Assembly: GCA_010093685.1 (NCBI GenBank)
Contig: MU006216.1
Coordinates: forward strand, 2,908,487-2,972,486
Reading direction: 5' to 3'
Length of the DNA: 64,000 nt
From: Ophiobolus disseminans
Lineage: Eukaryota; Ascomycota; Dothideomycetes; Pleosporales; Phaeosphaeriaceae
The notes beneath the pieces are model-generated. The model did not search any database. It had not been told where the DNA came from and was given only the letters and a program-made list of their open reading frames with translations. The position numbers and the translations under genes were made by a program. Each line of letters opens with the position of its first letter. Position 1 is the first letter of the stretch. Shown here one piece after another: positions 57,422 through 64,000 of this stretch.

Positions 57422-57553
57422 GGTGAGATGGCCGAGGTAAGCTCAACCCACTCCTTCATCATCCATCCAATTCTAACATACTCAAAGCGGTTAAGGCGCT
57501 AGCTTCAGGTGCTAGTAACGAAAGTTGCGTGGGTTCGAGTCCCACTCTCATCA
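57422..57553 (+). tRNA. tRNA-Leu (anticodon CAG) interrupted in the D-loop
   Basis: Removing 57437-57487 leaves a complete class II tRNA. The acceptor stem GGTGAGA (57422-57428) pairs with TCTCATC (57546-57552); the D-arm is GCC-GAG-CGGTTAA-GGC. The anticodon stem-loop CTAGC-TTCAGGT-GCTAG has anticodon CAG at 57506-57508. A long variable arm typical of Leu (TAACGAAAGTTG) and a T-arm GTGGG-TTCGAGT-CCCAC with an intact B box (GGTTCGAGTCC) follow. A TTTT terminator lies a few bases on. No intron is present at the canonical 37/38 site. The 51-nt insert splits the A box. The gene is either expressed after removal of the insert or is dead; the sequence otherwise shows no decay. Confidence 0.88.
57437..57487 (+). 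other. 51-nt spliceosomal-intron-like insert within the tRNA D-loop
   Basis: The insert begins GTAAGC directly after GGCCGAG, giving an AG/GTAAGC donor context. It is pyrimidine-rich, carries CTAAC at 57473-57477 and ends CTCAAAG, placing the branch A 11 nt from the AAG end. Length and motifs match the protein-gene introns of this window apart from AAG in place of CAG/TAG (AAG is also inferred at the enoyl-CoA hydratase intron). It lies between residues 15 and 16 in tRNA numbering, inside the A box. Confidence 0.75.
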
Positions 57554-57559
57554 ATATCC

Positions 57560-57563
57560 TTTT
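57560..57563 (+). terminator. Pol III terminator of the tRNA
   Basis: TTTT lies 7 nt past the discriminator base, a typical minimal Pol III stop signal. Confidence 0.7.
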
Positions 57564-58271
57564 GCCGTTCTTCAGGGCTGTTGGAGATGACTTTTGGTGA
57601 TGGTGGTGGTGGTGTGACGGGAGATAGAATTTTTGGTGTCTTGGCGACCACCACCACCACCACCACATCCCCATCCACAACATCAATAAAACCTCTGCAG
57701 CAACAAATTCGGTTCAATGATGTTCGTATTCCATGCCGCAGATCCCGACACCAATAAAAGGAGTCCTCAGCCTAACGCCACCAGACCCATCGTCCCCGGG
57801 TCCAGCTCTCGCTAGCCGCACCCGAAATAGCTTACGGCCAGGAACCATCCTGGCCCGCTCGCGCCCACTGTCAGTCCTTCACCGCGCTAGAGAAGCTTAA
57901 CAGCATAAGCTCAGCTCCAGTTCAGCCCAGCCATCGCTTAGCGGAGCTTGCTTCGCTGGATGCGGCGGACCGTAGCCACGGCGCGTTGTTCTCATTGGAC
58001 AAGAAGAGACCTGACGTGAGGAAACGCCGGAAGAGTGGAATTACGACGTGTTGAGCGGCGCGTGTCAGGGTGGGAGTGTAGCGTATTGGCATGACGCGTT
58101 AAAGGGGAGACAAGCCTTTTCTTCTTGTACAAGAGGTGAGCTTGTGTTGTTCTTCTCTTGAACTTCACTTGTTCGTTGCTGTTGATTAAGTCGTTCGTTA
58201 TATTTCCAATTTACATCCATCATAATATTACGGTCGTTACCCAACCAAACCAAACCAATCAATCAACCAAT
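57564..58271. other. intergenic with GGT/ACC trinucleotide runs
   Basis: A GGTGGTGGT run near 57599 and a complementary CCACCACCACCAC run near 57649 are separated by about 40 bp and could pair as a hairpin. No gene seen. The right end is a CAACCAAACCAA-type leader of the small secreted protein gene. Confidence 0.45.
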
Positions 58272-58748
58272 ATGCGTTTCTCCCTCATCGCCCCCTTGGC
58301 CTTCGCCATCACCGCTCTCGCCGCTCCCGTCGACGAGTGCGAGTTCCTGAAGCCTCTGTCCATCCTCGAGGGTGCGCAGATCTTCTGCGCCAACAGGCAC
58401 CCAACTACTGCTGAGGCTGTGGCGCCTGTGGCCGACAAGCCCAAGACAAACGCGAAGAGGTTCACGGCGGATAATGAGCGCGTTGTGAGGATTCTGGGTG
58501 GCATGCCCGAGGCGAGGCAGAAGGTGTTTTGTGCGTGTTATCCGGCGGTTGCTACGACTAGTGTGAGCGTTTCGGTATGTACCATTCTATATGATGGATG
58601 TGTCATGTGTGCATGGCTGGCAGTGAACATGGCTAATGTGCAATAGGTCTCTGCTACCCCATCTGCCTCCGCTTCCGCTTCATCCGTGCCTACTCCTTCG
58701 GTTGCAAGCTCAGTTGTTGCGTCGGCTACTTCTACTCCCACCGCTTAG
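58272..58748 (+). CDS. small secreted protein, candidate effector
   Basis: Exons 58272-58574 and 58647-58748, with a 72-nt intron, give 134 residues. A signal peptide (MRFSLIAPLAFAITALA) is followed by a short mature part with four Cys (APVDECEFL, AQIFCANRH, KVFCACYPA). A Ser/Ala/Thr-rich tail (SATPSASASASSVPTPS) follows and could be O-glycosylated. There is no GPI signal. An AKRF dibasic-like site precedes the second half. No family is recognised; size, secretion and Cys content fit the broad class of fungal small secreted proteins. Confidence 0.7.
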
Positions 58749-59100
58749 ACACTAGACAGTGTTTTCCCATCCAGCTTTACACGCACATCGAAGCGATAAA
58801 CAAAGGAGAAAATAATCGACGTGTAGCTCTCATTGGTCTAATGCAACATAATATATCAGGGCACTTGCACTATCAAGTAGACTTTTCGTTCTTCATTGCA
58901 TGCTTACACGTTCCAATCTCGTGCTGTTGAGCCTACGTTCTTCACTTCCTTCTCTCTCGTCTTGGGTGTGTCAAATGGCTGCACTCAACGAGCTCTTAAT
59001 TGATAAAGTCATTTATTGTCCTACCTCCCAATACAGTGTATCCGTAGCAGTATAAGATATGCACAGTACTTGCTCACTGAAAGGTGTGATGCAGTCAAGT
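58749..59100. other. intergenic
   Basis: Nothing recognisable in about 350 bp between the secreted protein and the minus-strand BTB-like relic. Confidence 0.35.
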
Positions 59101-59928
59101 TCACTGCCCGTCTAACTGCCTGTCCATCTTCACCCTCGTCTCACATCCCCTCCTGCCGACTTCGCCATGCCCATGGAATTCACATGCGTCCAACTCGACT
59201 CCAGCCTTTGCATCTTTCTGGATGTAGTCGGGGTAACCTCACACATCTACCAAGTACTGCTTTGGCATGTGTATCATAGGTACCCGGTCTTTGTAGTTGT
59301 GCAAGGCGAATGAGATACCCAGAAGTTTCCGGAGCGGGCTTCCAGGCTTCGTCTGATTGTAGGCCTCGGTGATAGTACAGACGTATATGAACTGATCGTC
59401 GTGTATCTGTATGCCGTGGCTGACATACCAGGCGAGTCTATCGATAGCATCTTGACGAAGGTGGGGGATATCGTAAGACTTTGCAAATAGGTAGAGGTGA
59501 ACGATGGCTTCGACGAATTTGCACTTGTCAAACTCCTCCACTAGCGACCATAGGTATTCGCCTTGCATATCGTAGTAGTGGATGTATGCATCCGTCACCC
59601 GGCTCCAATTTGGCCCGTTCCCTGAAGGATACCGCCGTGCATACTCTTGCCTCAGCCAGCCCAAGAAGATCTCGAAGGTCCGGGGAGACACGTCGCGGAT
59701 CTTGAGTTACGTGATGCCTCCATGCCTAAAGTGCTTGCCGAAACCGCCGCCGAATTCGATTAGGAGTTCACGAAACATGAGGTAAGTCTCCTGCTCATTG
59801 TCGTAGATGAGTTCGATTTCGACGGATTCCAGGCTACAAGAGATCCGCCTGAGTTAGTGGGGGTTGAGAAATAGAGACTGCGGGACCTACGGGAGAGGTT
59901 CGACCTCATCGACGCTTGGTTGCGACAT
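59101..59928 (-). pseudogene. BTB/POZ-like copy cut by TAA and TGA, tail still readable
   Basis: ATG 59928 opens exon 1 (59891-59928, MSQPSVDEVEPLP), joined by a 57-nt intron to exon 2 from 59833. After LIYDNEQETYLMFRELLIEF and HFRHGGIT the frame meets TAA (59707-59709), exactly where other copies have a residue in the sequence leading to DVS..FEIFLGWLRQEY. The core continues (HLYLFAKSYDIPHLRQDAID, RLAWYVSH, SPLRKLLG, MPKQYLVDV) to TGA (59239-59241). In the same frame beyond it lies DYIQKDAKAGVELDACEFHGHGEVGRRGC, written here as its key parts: Cys, HGH and Cys of the family tail. The final stop is at 59101. CAA to TAA and CGA to TGA would restore the frame. Otherwise well preserved, so inactivation looks recent. 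Confidence 0.72.
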
Positions 59929-60253
59929 GTTGCAGGTGCTTCGAATTACAGATAGTACTGTAGGGGGGTTGGGAAGAAGGGATACAGAAACGAATGGCAG
60001 GGAGTATATATAAGCCCCTGGCTCGCAAATTACTGGTCAAACGCGATCTAGGTGAGAGAGGGAGCATCAAATGAGGGCAAACCGTGAGTGAGAGAAGAAC
60101 GTTAACCTTCGGCTCAGTGTCATTCAGCTAAGTTAAGTGACCAGCAGACTATGAAGATATATGTTTATCGACTCAATGAGCATTCCTGCAGTCCATCTCA
60201 GACGCATTCATATGTGCATCGCCACATAGATTGAGTGAAGAACCACGCAAGGT
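59929..60253. other. intergenic between BTB-like copies
   Basis: Promoter side of the relic and downstream side of the next copy. Nothing specific seen. Confidence 0.35.
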
Positions 60254-61125
60254 CTACTCATAGTCCCGCCTCCCATTCATGGCAACCCTCACCACACACT
60301 TGTCCAATTCTTCCTCATTTGTATGGCCATGGTAGTAGCACTCGTCCGTTACCGCCCAGTTCATGTTCTTGTTGAGGTTGATCCTGCCGAGAATGTCTAC
60401 TAGGAACTGCTTCGGCAATTCGCTCAGAGTATCGTCGCTCTTGTCGCCGAATTCGATGTAGCCAGAGACAAGAAGCTCTCGAAGCTTGCTGCTGCGCTTG
60501 GTGTTCTCGTACGCAATCTGAATCGTTGGAATATTTAGGTAGGTTGGCGCGCCCATCTCCTCCACGGATTCGTTGTCCTTGTCGTCCTTGGCCGTGTAGT
60601 GGCACCATACCAACCGATCGATAGCGTCAAGCTGCAATCGACTAATCCCGTACGCTTCGGCGAAGATGTACATAAGTACCGCGGCCTCACCGTATTCCCA
60701 CACTGGCGACTCGAAATCATCCCACATAAGTGGACCACCTTCGGCCCAGTACCATTCCGAACCACAATCGGGCCCATTGAGCCAAGCGGGATTTTCCGAG
60801 CGTTTCCATGGTCCTATCTCTTTGATCAAACTGTTGTCAATCTCCATGAGCAGCCAGCTCGTGAAGATGTCGAACGTTTGGATGGACACATCGTTAAGTC
60901 GAATTAGGGTGATGTCTCGGTGCTTGAAGACGTTGGCGAGAGTGGGCGCGAAATTAGGGAGGAGGAGGCGCACGATGCTGAAAGTTTTTCGAGCAGTAGG
61001 CTCGACGATCCAATGTTGACAGTCTCGGTCCTTCACTCGTGTTAATTCTGTATCTGCGCTCTCTTGGCTAATGACACTTACTTCTCCTCTTCAGTATATA
61101 CTCGACGTGAGGTCTCCTCAGTCAT
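60254..61125 (-). CDS. BTB/POZ-like family protein with Cys/His tail
   Basis: The main exon (60254 to about 61036) encodes HWIVEPTARKTFSIVRLLLP, FAPTLANVFKHRDITLIRL, NDVSIQTFDIFTSWLLMEI, then a linker with two Trp-rich patches, EAAVLMYIFAEAYGISRLQ, LDAIDRLVWCHYT, SKLRELLVSGYIEFGDKSD, LPKQFLVDILG and the tail ECYYHGHTNEEELDKC, a C-x2-H-x-H-x8-C arrangement. Upstream, ATG 61125 begins MTEETSRRVYTEE and meets a good GTAAGT donor, but its phase does not fit the main exon at either nearby AG. So the N-terminus is unresolved: a different donor (GTATAT, phase 0), an unseen exon or a frameshift. The rest is intact, about 260 residues. Confidence 0.65.
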
Positions 61126-61628
61126 CTTGATTTGATCTGGTGGGATGTTGAAGTGTTTGGGTGGAAGGTTGAAGGGATGTAGACGGTCGAGGAAAGTGGC
61201 GGCAAAATTGACATGTAGTGGCGAGTGCTTAGACTGAAAGCAGGGTAAGAGAGCTGTAAGTCAGGAAAACGGGAGAAGGTAAGAGAAGTTGATCTGAGTA
61301 GGAGTGTGGAGAGCTTTGATCATACAGTGATCGGGTAGGGAGTAGACTTTTTGAAGTTTTTCATCGGAAAGGTGTCATTCTGGGTTCAAAGTAAAGTGAG
61401 GAAGATCTGAACTCCGTAATACGAGGGTAAACGAGATTCAATCACTGTAGAAGCCGGATTGAAAAAGGAAGAATCCATCAGTAAGACTGTCAAGATCAAA
61501 AGGCCTATGAACGCCTTTTTCGGAGCTCAGTTGTAGTTTGGTTCTGCAGATGTGCTGACCCTCAGCGCATAGGTAGTAAAGTTCGGAAGCCTCCATATTC
61601 AGCTCGTTGAACGTGGCCACGACGTAAC
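61126..61628. other. intergenic between BTB-like copies
   Basis: 500 bp without a convincing frame. A 60-codon minus frame at 61438-61620 is not accepted. Confidence 0.35.
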
Positions 61629-62507
61629 CTAGTACATTTCGTCCTCTTCACGTTCCCATTCCATGTCCACCCGTACTTTGCATCTCTCCCGCTCCTCTTG
61701 ATCCTCATGCTCATGATAGTCGCAAGGCTTCCAGTATCCGTAGATAGATCCTCTGTGGTCACTTATCATACGTGAAACATCGACAAGAACGTTCTTGAAT
61801 ATAGCCTTAAAGGTGTCGTCTGCGCGATCGCTAAACTCATAGAATCCTTCGAGTAGAAGCTCGCGGAGTGGGCTGCCAGGTCGTGTGTTCTGACATGCCG
61901 AGACGAGAATTTGCGGAGATACATAATTGGTGCTGTACTGATCGGATTGCTCAGTCGCGAAGTGATTATGACACCAGACGAGGCGGTCCATTGCATCTTG
62001 TCGAAGTCGCGGAATTTGGTATGCACTAGCGAAGATGTACATCTCGACTGCCGCCTCCGCATACTCCGCCGTGCCATCCCTGCCCTCATTCCACATGAGA
62101 GGATGGTCAGGATCGAAGTATTCCGATCCCGGGTAGCCCATCAGTGAGAAAACACTGACTTGACTTTTGATCTCGGCCCACCGAAAACTCGGCTGCTCTC
62201 GGTGTTCATGGCAGTCGTGTCTGAGCCATGCAAGGAATATATCGAAGCCTCGGATCGAGATTTTGTTGAGCTTGACAGACTCGATGCCAGGGAAGCAAAA
62301 GGTGCTCTCGAGACTAGGAGCGCACATCTTGAGGATTATGCAGTGGACACAGAAGGTGTATGACTTGGGGATGGGTTCGTTCTCGGTGATCCAAATTTGA
62401 GAATCTCGTGTCTGCACCCGTTGTCAGCATGATACTCAAAACAGCCCTTACAGTAGAACGGACAACTCATCCTTCGTGTGCGGTTTGACCGCACCCGGAG
62501 ATGTCAT
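61629..62507 (-). CDS. BTB/POZ-like family protein with Cys/His tail
   Basis: The main exon (61629 to about 62413) reads RDSQIWITENEPIPKSYTF, KMCAPSLESTFCFPGIESV, KLNKISIRGFDIFLAWLRH, AAVEMYIFASAYQIPRLRQ, DAMDRLVWCHNH, SPLRELLLEGFYEFSDRAD, FKNVLVDVSRMI and the tail PCDYHEHEDQEERERC with C-x2-H-x-H-x8-C, followed by KVRVDME. A likely first exon starts at ATG 62507 (MTSPGAVKPHTKDELSVL) and ends at GTAAGG. The acceptor GTGCAG/ACACGAG closely resembles the acceptor of the copy at 62.8-63.8 kb, yet the phases disagree by one, so a small indel near the exon start or a different donor is required. The rest is undamaged. Confidence 0.65.
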
Positions 62508-62795
62508 GGTATCGTGAAGCTGGTGGGTGATGTGAGGTGTAAGAAGAAGAAAAGTAAACACCTAAGGGTACGTTTTATGCTTGGATGCCAAGACCGAAAG
62601 GCAGGAGGTGAGAGATCAGCGTCTCGCAAAACTAACAAAGGTAAAAGATAACTCAGTCCTTCACCTCAAATCAGGACTTTGCGAGCATCGAGTCTCTCAC
62701 CAACCTCAACGTTGACATTCTTCCTCAAGCATCTCGCAACGTCCCTCTTTACTTCCAAGGTTCCTTTTCTTCTCTTTACCCTTATACCTTTACCC
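62508..62795. other. intergenic between BTB-like copies
   Basis: Short CT-rich spacer; nothing specific seen. Confidence 0.35.
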
Positions 62796-63776
62796 TCACT
62801 CATTTCCGATCTTTTTGATTTGCTTATCAACGCCTCTTCCCAACAACCTATAATTCTCCACCACATCCACCAAATACTGCCTCAGCAACGTCCCAATATT
62901 CCCCTATCAAAACAGAAGAACTCCGTAAAGCACATTACGAGCCACCGACGAACCGGATTCCCCGCCTCGGTAAGCTCATACGCGCGCCGAATCGTCTCCG
63001 TCGAGACGAAGCTCGCAGACTCGAATACGTCGCTCATGTCGAACTCGTCTTCCAGCCCATCATCCGGGAAGACACTCTTTCTTTTTGCTTTCAAAGCCCG
63101 CGCAACATCGTAACACCACCCCAGTCTATCCACAGCAGCTTGCTCTAGTAGAGAAATGTCGTATCGATGCGCGAAGGTATACATCTCCACCGCCGCTTCC
63201 GCAATCTCCCACACGGCCTCTACGTCGACAAGTTGGGGAGTCATATCCGGCATAATCGGATCACCAGATAAATTCCACCATCTCACGCCATCTAATCCGC
63301 ACATCAACTACGCGTTATGTCAGCCGAGTTTCCACCTTCCACAGACTTGAATCTAGCTTAGAATGAGAGGGAAAAAAATATGATTAACGTACCCACGCTC
63401 CCCTCCCCACTACCTCACACCCCCCCTGGTCCCTCGAACACATCGTCCGCAACCACCCGACAAAGACATCGAACATATCCGGCGCGATGTCGCTGAGCAC
63501 TACACTACTGCTACCTTTGAATAGGGCGGCAAAAGCGGGTGCGAAGAGCGTGAGTAGGGAGCGTATGATAGTGAATGTCTTAGTAGGGGTATTGGGGAAG
63601 GATATTTTGATAGTGACGAGGTCGTGTCTGTCATGGCTTTAGTAATTTGAAGGGGAGAACGGTGAGGAGTTGACTGACAGGTCGGATTTAGTGAGGATTT
63701 GGGCGCGGAGGAGTAGGGGGCTGGTTGTGATGACAGTGTTGGTGTCGGTGTTGGTATCTGTACCTGTGTTTGATAT
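62796..63776 (-). pseudogene. BTB/POZ-like copy with lost start codon and frameshift
   Basis: The expected start at 63774-63776 is ATA within ACCACCATATC, where ACCACCATG would be a good start context. The frame after it is open (TGTDTNTDTNTVITTSPLLL) and splices in phase (donor at 63678, acceptor before 63627) to HDLVTIKISFPNTPTKTF, LFAPAFAALFKGSSSVVLSD and PDMFDVFVGWLRTMC. TAG at 63410-63412 or an unclear intron precedes the next part (63307 down): AEAAVEMYTFAHRYDISLL, AAVDRLGWCYD, NPVRRWLVMCFTEFF. At about 62900-62908 (a CCCC run) the family frame shifts to LLRQYLVDVVENYRLLG and ends at 62796 without the Cys/His tail. It is the most decayed copy of the family here. Confidence 0.6.
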
Positions 63777-64000
63777 GGTGGTTCTATAATATATTTAGAT
63801 CCAATGAACTTTACGTGGATATTTGGGGTATGTAGTAGTGGCTGGCAAGCTAGGTGGTTTGCCACTCATTGCGTTTGGAAGCTTAAAGTCATGTTGGGGA
63901 CATAGTGGTATTTAAAGAAAGATTATGCAAACAGAAAACGACCTCAATCGATGCTGAGTGATGCCAAAGCAGATACTCGCTCAAATATACGCCATGGTTG
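63777..64000. other. window end, no feature seen
   Basis: Upstream side of the last BTB-like relic. Nothing recognisable. Confidence 0.35.

Noticed and set aside
57422..57487. The 5' part of the tRNA being a chance match or a separate tRNA fragment
   Set aside because: Its acceptor strand pairs with the 3' strand over seven bases and its D-stem with the downstream half, so both halves belong to one gene.
1..64000. TAA/TAG reassigned to glutamine as an explanation for the many in-frame stops
   Set aside because: Conserved genes in the window (chk1, flbA, P1, TRAPPC13, DENN) use standard stops and have no internal TAA/TAG. The stops concentrate in duplicated or unrecognised genes, so mutation is the better explanation.
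1..64000. CRISPR arrays, rRNA operons, or bacterial insertion sequences
   Set aside because: None seen; the spliced fungal genes make prokaryotic features implausible.

Overview
The window is nuclear DNA of a filamentous ascomycete, most likely a Dothideomycete of the Pleosporales type. The grounds are short (about 45-60 nt) GT-AG introns with CTAAC/CTGAC branch sites, a FlbA-type DEP-RGS regulator, a Chk1 kinase, fungal ribosomal protein P1, a secreted PL1 pectate lyase, an AA8-AA12 oxidoreductase and DUF1996, GPI-anchored and small secreted proteins. The class assignment is inference. Splice models were built by hand from phase, donor, branch and acceptor. There is no transcript support and nothing was searched.

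Layout. 0-1.2 kb: an edge-truncated minus-strand frame and a broken relic. 2-15.4 kb: pectate lyase, a head-to-head pair of J-domain genes (one broken by three stops), a DUF1996 protein, a flavin monooxygenase with the Baeyer-Villiger fingerprint, a PQQ-type AA12 dehydrogenase with an AA8 cytochrome, an enoyl-CoA hydratase and one hypothetical gene. 16.2-22.1 kb: a gene graveyard of four relics around one intact small ORF. 22-26.5 kb: almost no recognisable genes. 26.5-37 kb: flbA, chk1, an aldo-keto reductase and a broken hypothetical gene. 37-39.9 kb: a gene-poor stretch with diverged repeats. 39.9-41.9 kb: a Dal5/Liz1-type transporter. 42.3-44.3 kb: two BTB/POZ-like genes. 44.6-55.2 kb: a compact housekeeping block (P1, DUF2408/CUB1-like, SET, TRAPPC13, DENN-C1). 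56-58.7 kb: a GPI-anchored protein, a tRNA-Leu(CAG) and a small secreted protein. 59.1-63.8 kb: four more members of the BTB-like family, at least two of them broken.

Three themes stand out. First, the tRNA-Leu(CAG) gene is interrupted in its D-loop, inside the Pol III A box, by a 51-nt insert with the marks of a spliceosomal intron (GTAAGC, CTAAC, AAG). This is not where nuclear tRNA introns normally lie. Second, coding frames are repeatedly cut by in-frame TAA/TAG, sometimes in tandem, with convincing coding sequence on both sides. That is what C-to-T change at CAA/CAG codons would give, as expected of repeat-induced point mutation (RIP) acting on duplicated genes. Third, a lineage-type BTB-like family with a C-terminal C-x2-H-x-H-x(7-8)-C tail occurs in six copies on both sides of the housekeeping block, in every state from apparently intact to lost start codon.
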